Assembly: GCF_001968815.1 (NCBI RefSeq)
Contig: NZ_MIEQ01000018.1
Span: 1-64,000 of the forward strand
Source of the DNA: Motiliproteus sp. MSK22-1
GTDB taxonomy: Bacteria > Pseudomonadota > Gammaproteobacteria > Pseudomonadales > Balneatricaceae
Reading direction: 5' to 3'
Length of the DNA: 64,000 nucleotides
Below, piece after piece: positions 18,513 through 27,573 of the stretch. The notes under the pieces are model-generated. The model saw only the letters and a program-made list of their open reading frames with translations, was not told the origin of the DNA and ran no database searches. A program made the position numbers and the translations under genes. Position 1 is the first letter of the stretch; every line of letters begins with the position of its first letter.

Positions 18513-19073
18513 ATGAGTATATGGCATACAAAACAGGCTGTTCGGGCCCTTGATCAAGGCGGGGTTATTGCCTATCCGACAGAGGCTATCTGGGGGCTGG
18601 GCTGTAATCCCTGGGATCGGGCGGCGGTTATGCATTTGCTGAAATTGAAGCAAAGGCCTGTGGATAAAGGTCTTATTCTGATCGCAGGAGATATCTCTCA
18701 ATTGGGAGATTTATTGCTTGGATTATCCGAAAGTGAGCGTTTACTTTTATCACAACCAAGGTCCGTTCCTACTACTTGGATTATACCCGACAGAATGAGA
18801 GTCATACCTACTTGGGTCAAAGGTTTACATTCTGATGTGGCTGTAAGGGTGAGTACTCACTTAGGTGTTAAGCAGCTTTGTCACTACTATGATGGAATGT
18901 TGGTGTCCACATCAGCAAATATCAGTAGTCAGCCCCCAGCACGAACTCAACGGGAGGTTCGTGCTGCGTTCGGTCGTTCTTTGAACTATCTGTTGCCGGG
19001 TCCCCTGGGTGGTTCAAATAGACCTTCTGAAATTCGACTGTTGAAGACCGGTGCGGTGTTACGATCCGGCTAG
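18513..19073 (+). CDS. tsaC: Threonylcarbamoyl-AMP synthase
   Basis: TsaC (YrdC/RimN) makes threonylcarbamoyl-AMP from Thr, bicarbonate and ATP for the t6A37 tRNA modification. The 186-residue YrdC-domain protein has GGVIAYPTEAIWGLGCNP, the KQRPVDKGLILIAG block (KxR binding residues) and the late STSANISSQPPA motif. It follows purE by 32 bp and probably shares its transcript. dprA-tsaC-hemF-aroE is a conserved set in Pseudomonas; purE is inserted here. Confidence 0.95.
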   Translation: MSIWHTKQAVRALDQGGVIAYPTEAIWGLGCNPWDRAAVMHLLKLKQRPVDKGLILIAGDISQLGDLLLGLSESERLLLSQPRSVPTTWIIPDRMRVIPTWVKGLHSDVAVRVSTHLGVKQLCHYYDGMLVSTSANISSQPPARTQREVRAAFGRSLNYLLPGPLGGSNRPSEIRLLKTGAVLRSG

Positions 19074-19187
19074 ACGGCTCTATTGGATGCGCCAACTTCA
19101 GGCGCTGTAATCTGAAGCGCCAAATGAGCCATTAAGCCAGGTAAATAATTCCGTTCTTATTGAAGAAACCAGGTTCTAAGAGGTTAA

Positions 19188-20105
<918 letters not shown>

Positions 20106-20148
20106 TTGTCTTTCTATTCTGCCTTTACCAACAATTTTAGGATGCGCT

Positions 20149-20973
20149 ATGAGTGACCGCTACGCAGTGGTGGGAAATCCCATTAAACACAGCAAGTCTC
20201 CTCAAATACACAGTCGGTTTGCTGCAATGCTTGGCCAGAAGCTTAGCTACCAGACAATGTTAGTAGAGAGTGGAGAGTTTGAGGCTGAAGCACAGCGATT
20301 CTTCGCTGAAGGCGGGAGTGGATTGAATGTCACCGTTCCTTTTAAGCAGCAAGCCTGGTCGTTGGCCAGTGAGCTTTCGGATCGTGCCCGTTTAGCCGGT
20401 GCAGTAAATACTCTTTTTCTAAGTCGACAGGGGCTTATCTGCGGTGATAATACCGATGGTGTTGGCATGGTTCGGGATCTGGAAATCAATCATGGTACTC
20501 GATTGAAGGGAAAGCGAATCTTGATACTTGGGGCTGGTGGAGCGGTACGTGGAGTTTTGGCACCGGTACTGGCAACAGAGCCTCAATCCTTAACTATTGT
20601 TAACCGCACTGCTGAGAAAGCTGAGCAACTGGCAGAGGATTTCTCCCATTTGGGTTGTGTCACTGGCAGTGGTTATTGCCAGCTACAGGGGCGTTTTGAT
20701 TTAGTGATAAACGGAACCTCTGCCAGTTTACAGGGTGAGCTACCACCTTTGCCTGAAGATCTGCTGGCGAGTGGTGCCTGGTGTTACGACATGATGTACG
20801 CTGCCCGATCCACACCTTTTATGGTATGGGCTGAGGCGCATGGTGGTAAGGCCCTTGATGGGCTTGGCATGCTGGTGGAGCAAGCTGCTGAGTCATTCCT
20901 GATATGGCGGGGAGTACGCCCTGACACAGCTCCAGTGATTGCTGAAATACGTGGACAATTGGTATCCACCTGA
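20149..20973 (+). CDS. aroE: Shikimate dehydrogenase (NADP+)
   Basis: AroE reduces 3-dehydroshikimate to shikimate in aromatic amino-acid synthesis. The 274-residue protein starts MSDRYAVVGNPIKHSKSP (substrate-binding SKS), has the catalytic Lys in NVTVPFKQQA, NTDGVGMVRDL, the NADP-binding GAGGAVRGVLAP with NRTAEKAEQLA, and the C-terminal DGLGMLVEQAAESFLIW. The frame runs 34 codons further upstream into hemF, but the family start at 20149 is clear. Confidence 0.97.
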   Translation: MSDRYAVVGNPIKHSKSPQIHSRFAAMLGQKLSYQTMLVESGEFEAEAQRFFAEGGSGLNVTVPFKQQAWSLASELSDRARLAGAVNTLFLSRQGLICGDNTDGVGMVRDLEINHGTRLKGKRILILGAGGAVRGVLAPVLATEPQSLTIVNRTAEKAEQLAEDFSHLGCVTGSGYCQLQGRFDLVINGTSASLQGELPPLPEDLLASGAWCYDMMYAARSTPFMVWAEAHGGKALDGLGMLVEQAAESFLIWRGVRPDTAPVIAEIRGQLVST

Positions 20974-21000
20974 GTTTTCCGTTTACAGACTTTCTGATAT

Positions 21001-21035
21001 CACATAAACCTCGGATTATTATTGAGGTTTATGTG
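21001..21035 (+). terminator. 12-bp inverted repeat after aroE
   Basis: CACATAAACCTC and its exact complement flank an 11-nt AT-rich loop, 28 bp after the aroE stop. There is no T-tract, so it is a stem-loop of probable 3'-end function rather than a classical terminator. The remaining gap to 21235 is AT-rich with several GTTAA words and a small CTTGCTT/AAGCAAG hairpin near 21130-21146. Confidence 0.55.
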
Positions 21036-21234
21036 AATAACTGTTCTGCCGCACTTCTCAATATCTTCTTAATATCTGCTGAAAGAATACGATCCACTAA
21101 GAAGCTTTCCTTTATCTCAATCGGAATGACTTGCTTGTTAAGCAAGCTCCAGCTATAAGTTAACAAACTCAATAGTTAAAAAATTCAAAAGTTAAATAAG
21201 CCATATATTTCAGACATTTGACTGAGGATGTTTA

Positions 21235-23607
21235 ATGGAAGACGAAAAGCGTCTGAGTGCTGAGCAGCTATACCACAGCTGTAACCCTGAGTTATTACCC
21301 TTCAAGACAACCGAGACATTAGAGAGTTTTAGCGGAATTTACGGGCAGGAACGTGCTATCGGTGCGATGGAATTCGGCATTGGTATGCGTCGACCAGACT
21401 ACAACATGTTTGTTATGGGGCACTCTCAGAGCGGTCGATTTTCGTTTGTTATGGAAACCCTGAAACGAGAAGCGAAGCGAGACAAAAAGCCACGAGACTG
21501 GTGCTATCTGAATAATCTCGAAGACCCTCGTTATCCGCAATCTTTTCAATTTGCTCCGGGAAAAGCTGCTGCTTTTCATAACGATATTAAGCATCTGTTG
21601 GAATCTCTCAGCGCTGAGCTACCTTCTGCATTTGAAAACCCCAGCTATCAGCGGCAGAAAAGCAGGATAGATCGCGATTTTAATCGACTGTACGACCAGG
21701 CGTTAGAAAGAGTAGAGAACCAAGCCCGTAGTAAGAGTATCGCTTTGTATCGAGAAGCTGGCAGCGTCGGCTTTACTCCTGTTGCTGATGGCCAGGTAAT
21801 GGATGAGGCGGCCTTTTCTCAGTTAAGTGAAGAGGAAAGAAATAAGGTTAACAGTGACATTAGTTCCCTCGAAGATTATCTGAACGAATCTCTAACCAGT
21901 CTGCCGCAATGGCGTCGGGAGATGAATGAGAAGCTTAAGAAGCTGGAGCATGACACGACTCGGCAAGCGATAGTTCCAACATTGCAGTCGTTGCGGGAAA
22001 AGTATTCGGCTCATTCGAAAGTGGTTAACTATTTGTCCCAACTGGAAGCTGATTTGGTGAAAGGTGCTGTTGAATTAGTTGGAGAAGACAAATTAGGTGA
22101 AGTTAAAGGCGATGCCAGTCGTAGAGCTATTCTGGAGCAGCAGTATGGGGTTAACCTGTTGGTCAGCCATCAGAAGACCAAGGGAGCACCGGTTATTTTT
22201 GAGTCTCATCCAAACTATGAAAACCTATTTGGACGAGTTGAATACACCACGGATATGGGAGCAATGGTTACCAACTTCCAGCTGATTAGAGGCGGCTCAC
22301 TGCATCAGGCTAACGGTGGCTATCTGATTCTGGAAGCAGAAAAACTGTTTGAGCATCCGATGGTTTGGTCGGCCCTGAAGCGTGCGTTGAAATCAAAGGA
22401 GTTACGGATAGAAAATCCGTTTGCCGAGTTGGCGGGAATAAGTACTATTACACTGAGTCCCGAGCCGATACCTCTGCGGGTAAAAGTGGTTATTATCGGT
22501 GGCCGTGATCTCTATTACCTGTTGCAACAGATGGATTCAGATTTCTCCAAGCTTTTTCGTGTTGTTGTCGATTTTGATGAAGATGTTCCGCGTACTGATG
22601 CCTCCATTCGTAACTATGCACGATTGATGAAAACCCTGGCTATGCAGGAAAAGTGTGCACACCTTAATCGTAAGGCAGTGGCTCGGCTGATTGAACACAG
22701 TTCAAGAATGGCTGAAGATCAGGACCTGCTATCGGCTCATATCGGTGAGATGATGGACTTGATTTGTGAGGCGGATTACAAGCGTCAGCGCAGCGGCGAG
22801 GAGTTGATACAGGATGTTCATATTGAGCAGGCTCTGGAAGCCAAAGAGCTGCGTACCAATCGTCTCAGTACCAAAATGAGGTCAGAAATACTCAATGAAG
22901 TAGTATTAATCAAAACAGAAGGAGAGGCAGTTGGGCAATCCAACGGACTGACGGTATTGCAGGTGGGTGATGTCAGCTTTGGTACTCCTGCTCGTATCAC
23001 CGCTACTGTACACCCGGGTGATCGGGGGATTGTTGATATTGAAAAGGAAGTTACTCTGGGTCAGCCGATACATTCCAAAGGAGTGCTGATACTGTCCGGC
23101 TATTTGGGCCATAAATATGCGCAAGACTTCCCGATAAGCCTGTCAGCCAGTATTGCATTGGAGCAGTCTTACGGACATGTTGATGGAGACAGTGCTTCAC
23201 TGGCGGAAATATGTACACTTATTTCTGCACTGACCCACACCCCCATCAAACAGAGTTTTGCCTTGACTGGCTCGATTAATCAATACGGAGAAGTTCAGGC
23301 AATTGGAGGGGTTAACGAGAAAATTGAAGGATTTTTTGATGTCTGTGTCAGCAAAGGCCTGACCGGTGAACAAGGCGTAATCATCCCACGTGCCAACCAA
23401 CGTAACCTGATGCTAAAAAGGAGCGTCGTTGATGCTGTTAGCGAAGGATTATTTTGTATCCACATAGTAGCGAGCGTAGATCAGGCTTTGGAATTGCTTA
23501 CTGGTCGAAAAGCAGGAGTGCTGAAAACTGACGGGACTTTTACCCAGCGTTCCCTCAATCATCAGGTGGTCAAAAGATTAAAGGAGTTATACAAAGCTAA
23601 ATCTTGA
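21235..23607 (+). CDS. Lon-like ATP-dependent protease (AAA_32/S16 family)
   Basis: The 790-residue protein has the layout of LonB/YcbZ-like bacterial proteases: an N-terminal AAA_32 region, a long coiled insertion (about residues 120-290), a second AAA part and a C-terminal Lon S16 protease domain. The catalytic dyad is clear: Ser653 in VDGDSASLAE and Lys696 in VNEKIEGF, 43 residues apart as in Lon. The Walker A position (about 62-69, GHSQSGRF) lacks the canonical GK[ST], and Walker B reads LILEAEKL, so ATP binding is atypical. Substrates are unknown. It stands alone, followed by a hairpin before the convergent gpt. Confidence 0.93.
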   Translation: MEDEKRLSAEQLYHSCNPELLPFKTTETLESFSGIYGQERAIGAMEFGIGMRRPDYNMFVMGHSQSGRFSFVMETLKREAKRDKKPRDWCYLNNLEDPRYPQSFQFAPGKAAAFHNDIKHLLESLSAELPSAFENPSYQRQKSRIDRDFNRLYDQALERVENQARSKSIALYREAGSVGFTPVADGQVMDEAAFSQLSEEERNKVNSDISSLEDYLNESLTSLPQWRREMNEKLKKLEHDTTRQAIVPTLQSLREKYSAHSKVVNYLSQLEADLVKGAVELVGEDKLGEVKGDASRRAILEQQYGVNLLVSHQKTKGAPVIFESHPNYENLFGRVEYTTDMGAMVTNFQLIRGGSLHQANGGYLILEAEKLFEHPMVWSALKRALKSKELRIENPFAELAGISTITLSPEPIPLRVKVVIIGGRDLYYLLQQMDSDFSKLFRVVVDFDEDVPRTDASIRNYARLMKTLAMQEKCAHLNRKAVARLIEHSSRMAEDQDLLSAHIGEMMDLICEADYKRQRSGEELIQDVHIEQALEAKELRTNRLSTKMRSEILNEVVLIKTEGEAVGQSNGLTVLQVGDVSFGTPARITATVHPGDRGIVDIEKEVTLGQPIHSKGVLILSGYLGHKYAQDFPISLSASIALEQSYGHVDGDSASLAEICTLISALTHTPIKQSFALTGSINQYGEVQAIGGVNEKIEGFFDVCVSKGLTGEQGVIIPRANQRNLMLKRSVVDAVSEGLFCIHIVASVDQALELLTGRKAGVLKTDGTFTQRSLNHQVVKRLKELYKAKS

Positions 23608-23640
23608 ATAATGGTACCTGGCAGTCAGTAAGGAAGGGCT

Positions 23641-23685
23641 CCGGTGGGGGCTCGCTTCAATGTATGAAAAGAGGCCCCTCACCGG
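23641..23685. terminator. Hairpin between convergent Lon-like gene and gpt
   Basis: CCGGTG...GGGGCTC pairs with GAGGCCCC...CACCGG (one bulge) around a 17-nt loop. It sits between two convergent stop codons, the position of a shared terminator stem. There is no clear T-tract. Confidence 0.55.
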
Positions 23686-23694
23686 TTGGTCGTA

Positions 23695-24183
23695 CTAGCG
23701 AGATGCCAGTGGCTCGGAGAAACTGTGCTCCATATCCCAGGGAAAGCGAATCCAGGTATCCTGACTGACTTCAGTGACAAAAGTATCAACTAATGGGCGT
23801 CCAGCCGGCTTCGCATAGACAGTGGCAAAATGGGCGTTGGGTAGCATTTCTCTAACGACTTTTGCTGTTTTGCCTGTATCCACTAGGTCATCGACCAGTA
23901 GATAGCCATCACCATCACCCTCAACGCCTTTAAGTACTTTTAACTCTCCCTGTTGCTGAGCTTCTCCGCTGGCTGCGGTTCCATAACTCACCACGCACAC
24001 GGTATCAACGAGGCGCAGATCAAGTTCACGGGCAAGGATAGCGGCAGGCACTAAACCGCCGCGAGTTATAGCAATAATTCCTTTCCAGGGACCCTTTTCC
24101 AGCAGGCGCCAGGAAAGAGCCCGGCAATTGCGATGAATCTCCTCCCAGGAGATTGGAAAATCTTTATTGTAAGGCGTGCTCAT
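23695..24183 (-). CDS. gpt: Xanthine(-guanine) phosphoribosyltransferase
   Basis: Gpt salvages xanthine and guanine by adding phosphoribosyl from PRPP. The 162-residue type I PRTase has the PRPP motif [15 protein letters not shown], the early [18 protein letters not shown], and the C-terminal [11 protein letters not shown] base-binding segment typical of E. coli Gpt (152 aa). It is a single-gene unit. Confidence 0.94.
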   Translation of the reverse strand: MSTPYNKDFPISWEEIHRNCRALSWRLLEKGPWKGIIAITRGGLVPAAILARELDLRLVDTVCVVSYGTAASGEAQQQGELKVLKGVEGDGDGYLLVDDLVDTGKTAKVVREMLPNAHFATVYAKPAGRPLVDTFVTEVSQDTWIRFPWDMEHSFSEPLASR

Positions 24184-24449
24184 GCTCTTAACCCTTTGAA
24201 GTTATCGATCAAAATCTTTAGCAAATAGATCGGATTTTATGTCTACCCTGTGCGAACTTGCAGATTTCAAATAACAACGCCCGGATCTCTCCAGGCGTTT
24301 ATAGTGATAGTGTAGACGATTTCAACAGAGGAATTCAAACTGACAATCCGGGTCTGGAAAGCTATTTAATCGCGGATAATGGGGTTTGAAGTCCAGCGGA
24401 ACGAAAACGTACGCTAAGGATTCCACAGAATTATAGGGCGTGATTCACG
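24184..24449. other. Intergenic region upstream of gpt
   Basis: No gene is visible. A short hairpin (ACGCC/GGCGT around 24279-24300) and AT-rich sequence suggest promoter or leader function for gpt, but nothing specific can be assigned. Confidence 0.4.
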
Positions 24450-25054
24450 GCAGTCCTAGGTTTGTATCGCCGGATCGTCCTCTGTTGAAGAAAGTGCTGT
24501 CGTTAGGGGAATTGTTGATGAGCTGAGGCGCCTAGGCAGGAGTCGCTCAATTCCGGTCATACAGTTTATGGGGAGTTACCCTCGGAACCTTCTATCCTGA
24601 GGTCGGAAAGCGGACGTTGATTTGATCGCCACAAGAAACACTAATAGTCGACAGATCGTGGATGGTCGATAGGTCATGTGTTGTTCGGGGGAGGGGAAAC
24701 AAGGACAACCATGCACGCAACTCGGCGGTGTTCCGACTGGAAAACGGGGACCTGACGCTGACGCCTTTGTTTGATTTTGCTCCCATGTACCTGGATCCCG
24801 AAGGTATCGCCAGGGTGTGCCGATGGCAGGGAGACGCGGAAGTGGCCGGTACCCCTCCATGGGATAAGGTTATGGATGTGCTGCCGGACGGCGTGGACGT
24901 TAAGGTGATACGCAAGGCACTGCGAGAGTTTGGAGGGAAGATCAAGGGTTTGGAAGAGATCATGCGGGAGGCGGGCGTAGACGAGGACATCATCGAATTT
25001 CGGAAGACGTCATTCGAAGCGCATGCCAAGCAATTATTGTCATTGAAGGACTAA
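24450..25054 (+). pseudogene. hipA: Degenerate hipA toxin kinase (C-terminal part open)
   Basis: From about 24701 the frame reads GNKDNHARNSAVFRLENG then LTPLFDFAPM, the catalytic loop (DNHxRN) and following segment of HipA-type Ser/Thr kinases, and continues in frame to a TAA at 25052. The N-terminal domain and the ATP-binding lobe are missing; upstream sequence (about 24450-24660) has only short frames broken by stops, so the gene has been truncated or frameshifted. It lies just before a broken hipB-like ORF, so the whole toxin-antitoxin pair is dead. Confidence 0.75.
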
Positions 25055-25057
25055 CTG

Positions 25058-25321
25058 ATGAAATCTCCTCAGAACTCAACTGAACTCAAGAAGGAACTTA
25101 ACCGGGCACTGGGTGCGGGCGAACTGACTTTCGGGCAAGCAACTCGCCAAATGCGCAAGATCGTGGGCATGACGTAAAAAGACTACGCCAAGAAGGTGTT
25201 GAATACAACTCCCCGGATCCTGATGGCTATAGAGAACGATAAGGGAAATCCGACTTTGGATACGTTGAAGAAAATAGGGAAGCCATTTGGATATGAGATT
25301 GGGTTTATCAAACGTAATTGA
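25058..25321 (+). pseudogene. hipB: hipB-like antitoxin gene with internal stop
   Basis: The reading frame starts MKSPQNSTELKKELN four bases after the hipA remnant and would encode an 87-residue Xre-family HTH protein (QMRKIVGMT-KDYAKKVLN, PRILMAIENDKGNPTLDTLKKI). Codon 40 is TAA at 25175-25177, inside the HTH; a CAA-to-TAA change would explain it. The order toxin-then-antitoxin is the reverse of E. coli hipBA but is known in other hip-type loci. Assignment as antitoxin comes from the HTH and the neighbour. Confidence 0.75.
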
Positions 25322-25470
25322 GAAAATCCCAGATATGGGCGGGCTCCTGACCAAAGCGAGTGCTCAAATAAGAGTCTGCCGCTGAATCGGAAATAAAGCA
25401 CTAGTAACAGCAAGGTTGATCTGATTTGGCTGTTATCAGGGAAAGAAATAGAAGTGGTTTTCCGGTAGTT

Positions 25471-25509
25471 AAAAAAGGCCTTATTGCACAACACAATAAG
25501 GCCTTTTTT
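25471..25509. terminator. Bidirectional rho-independent terminator
   Basis: A 16-bp perfect stem (AAAAAAGGCCTTATTG and complement) with a 7-nt loop gives T-runs on both strands. It ends the PEP-CTERM protein gene on the minus strand and can stop transcripts coming from the hip remnant. Confidence 0.92.
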
Positions 25510-25529
25510 ATATCAGGGGGGAGTGGGTC

Positions 25530-26282
25530 TTATTTGCGGCGACGCAATCCACCCAGACCTAGCAGTCCCATTCCCAGTAGCGCTAAAGAAGCAGGCTCTG
25601 GAACGGTAGTTGTGGTAATTTCGCGTATAAGCTTCAGCTCGATACCTGTGCTGAAATCTTCAAATGAGCTGGCATGGATATGGAAAGGATTATTACCACC
25701 AAGAACATTATTCTGGTAGTAATCAGCTAAGCCGGACTCATCGCCGATGGTGATGCCATTGATAGTATCAACGCCAGATGCCAATGCTGCATCACGGGCG
25801 GTAATTGTATTTTCACCGTCATTTCTGGCACCGTCACCAGAGATATCCATCACCTGACGGTTGCTTTCAAAACCATTTGATGCAAACAGGTCTGCACCGA
25901 AGGTGATCGCTGAACCAATGGCGGTAGCGCTGGAAAATGCACGGGTAACGGCATCAAGAGAATCCGCAAATGCCAGAGCACTGGCTTCGCTGTCGATCAG
26001 CATCCAGTCTACAAGAACGGACTGCTCGTTTGAGGAGGACCACTCAATATACTGCACTGCTATGCTACCGATAGTGCCATCCAGTATTGAGTCAACCACA
26101 CTATCGGAACGAAAGGCACTGGAATAACCTTGAAGTTGCAGTGCGTATTCTGAATTATTAATGCTTCCAGATACATCTGCAAGCAATTGTAGTTCCAGAT
26201 CGACCGCAACAGCATTAGCATTGTGAGTAAATGTAGCAGCGAGAAGCAGAGCTGCTGCAATAAAATTCTTTAGCATATCCAT
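25530..26282 (-). CDS. DUF1194 VWFA-like protein with PEP-CTERM sorting signal
   Basis: The 250-residue protein has a signal peptide (about 1-24), a DUF1194 domain with a VWFA-like start (ELQLLADVSGSINNSEY, a DxSGS MIDAS motif) and DISGDGARNDGENT, and a C-terminal VPEPASLALLGMGLLGLGGLRRRK. The last segment is a textbook PEP-CTERM signal: VPEP, hydrophobic helix, Arg cluster. Such proteins are exported and processed by exosortase, often linked to exopolysaccharide. No exosortase gene is in the window. Monocistronic, with a strong terminator. Confidence 0.93.
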   Translation of the reverse strand: MDMLKNFIAAALLLAATFTHNANAVAVDLELQLLADVSGSINNSEYALQLQGYSSAFRSDSVVDSILDGTIGSIAVQYIEWSSSNEQSVLVDWMLIDSEASALAFADSLDAVTRAFSSATAIGSAITFGADLFASNGFESNRQVMDISGDGARNDGENTITARDAALASGVDTINGITIGDESGLADYYQNNVLGGNNPFHIHASSFEDFSTGIELKLIREITTTTVPEPASLALLGMGLLGLGGLRRRK

Positions 26283-26563
26283 ATATCCTTTATGATATTT
26301 AGTTAGACGACCGAGTCACCTAAGCATTTTGTGTGCCACTATAAAATAATTCATTATTAACAATGGGTTGGAAAAAGTTCCATAAAGCTCTGTAAATAAC
26401 TTGTAAAAAAACATGACACTGTAAGCGAATGTTTTTAAAGGCATTGTTTTTTTATGGTATTAGTTTGAGCTATAGGCGTTGTGGGGAATTACCTATCTGG
26501 GATCAGACGAGCTTGGAAAGGACTCGTCATTTCGCTGCGCTGTCTTTCGCGCATTTAGCCATT

Positions 26564-26616
26564 CCAGGGCTCGCTGAGAACATAATGGACTTATTCGAAG
26601 GTTCCCTAACAGAAGA
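26564..26616. repeat. Dispersed repeat, copy A
   Basis: CCAGGGCTCGCTGAGAACAT and the following 33 bp align without gaps to 50804-50856 (39 of the first 47 bases identical). Both copies lie in 3' intergenic space. The sequence resembles an IS or MITE terminus, but no transposase or terminal pair was found. Confidence 0.55.
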
Positions 26617-26691
26617 AAGGAGTAATAGATAAAAAGGAGTGATAGATAAAGAGGAGGGCTAAAGGTGCTTTGATTATAAGCAGAGACCATC

Positions 26692-26721
26692 CGGTCATGA
26701 CAATTTTATTTGCCATGACCG
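26692..26721 (-). terminator. Hairpin after the carbonic anhydrase gene
   Basis: CGGTCATG/CATGACCG, an 8-bp perfect stem with a 14-nt AT-rich loop, lies 30 bp past the stop codon of the minus-strand gene. No T-tract is present. Confidence 0.4.
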
Positions 26722-26750
26722 TTATGAAGCAGCTTTCTTTGCCAGGGTTA

Positions 26751-27299
26751 TTATTGCGTGTTAGCGTAATCTTCACTTAAGTGTTTGTCTTTGAGTCCAA
26801 CGTAGTTGGCAGCAGTATAGGTAAAAAAGCTGAGTTCCTTTTCTGTTAAGGGTCTGACTTTTTTGACTGGGCGGCCAACATAGAGAAAGTTACTCTCTAA
26901 GGTTTTCCCCGGTGGGACAAGGGAACCCGCACCGATAACGACATCCGACTCAACTACGGCACCGTCCATCACCATCGTACCCATGCCAACCAGAACCCGA
27001 TCACCGATAGTACAGCCATGAAGCATTGCCTGATGACCAATAGTAACGTCATTACCGATAATCAGGGGAAATCCTTCCGGGTTATAGGGACCTGCATGGG
27101 TTATATGCAAAACTGAACCATCCTGAACGCTTGTTCGTGCTCCAATTCGTATGCGGTGCATGTCACCACGTATCACTACCAGTGGCCAGACTGAACAGTC
27201 GTCACCCAGACTGACATCGCCGAGTACTACAGCCGTTGGGTCAACAAAAACTGCATTTCCCAATTGCGGAGTCATACCCTGGTAACTGCGGATTTTCAT
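26751..27299 (-). CDS. Gamma-carbonic anhydrase family protein
   Basis: The 182-residue protein is a left-handed beta-helix (hexapeptide repeat) protein of the YrdA/CaiE gamma-CA group. The zinc ligands of the family are present (VLHITHAG; VTIGHQAMLHGCTIGD), as is the IRGDMHRIRIG stretch. It may hydrate CO2 or act as a structural homologue; E. coli YrdA homologues often lack measured activity. It is a single gene on the minus strand. Confidence 0.9.
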   Translation of the reverse strand: MKIRSYQGMTPQLGNAVFVDPTAVVLGDVSLGDDCSVWPLVVIRGDMHRIRIGARTSVQDGSVLHITHAGPYNPEGFPLIIGNDVTIGHQAMLHGCTIGDRVLVGMGTMVMDGAVVESDVVIGAGSLVPPGKTLESNFLYVGRPVKKVRPLTEKELSFFTYTAANYVGLKDKHLSEDYANTQ

Positions 27300-27573
27300 A
27301 TCGTCTTACCCTGTGTAAACTGGGAGCTTATCCGGCCTCTATAGACTAGAGGTCTGCAAACACGATTGCAGATCGGTAATCTCAAAAATGATTAAGTGGC
27401 TCTGATCTGAACCCGTTTCGCCATTCTACCTCAAAGTTGGAAGTCTGTCGGGCATGGTCAAATGACTTGCAAGCGAGTGTGTAGGTTGTTTGCCGTATAT
27501 GATTTTTATCCAGAAAAGACGCTAGTGAGTCAACACGGAACAGGCTACCGGATGCTTATTGACGGAAATGAAT

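Larger units (their letters stand above)
26283..26750. other. Intergenic region with repeat and hairpin
   Basis: The first 150 bp are the AT-rich promoter side of the PEP-CTERM gene. 26564-26616 is one copy of a dispersed repeat (see 50804), followed by two imperfect 17-bp tandem units (AAAGGAGTRATAGATA) at about 26616-26650 and a CGGTCATG/CATGACCG hairpin at 26692-26721 after the carbonic anhydrase gene. The 67-codon frame at 26429 runs through the repeat and is not considered a gene. Confidence 0.5.

Noticed and set aside
24592-25029. 145-codon minus-strand frame opposite hipA
   Set aside because: A Ser/Thr/Pro-rich antisense shadow of the hipA remnant with no start signal.
26429-26632. 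67-codon plus-strand frame
   Set aside because: It runs through the dispersed repeat, lacks a ribosome binding site and has no protein-like features.
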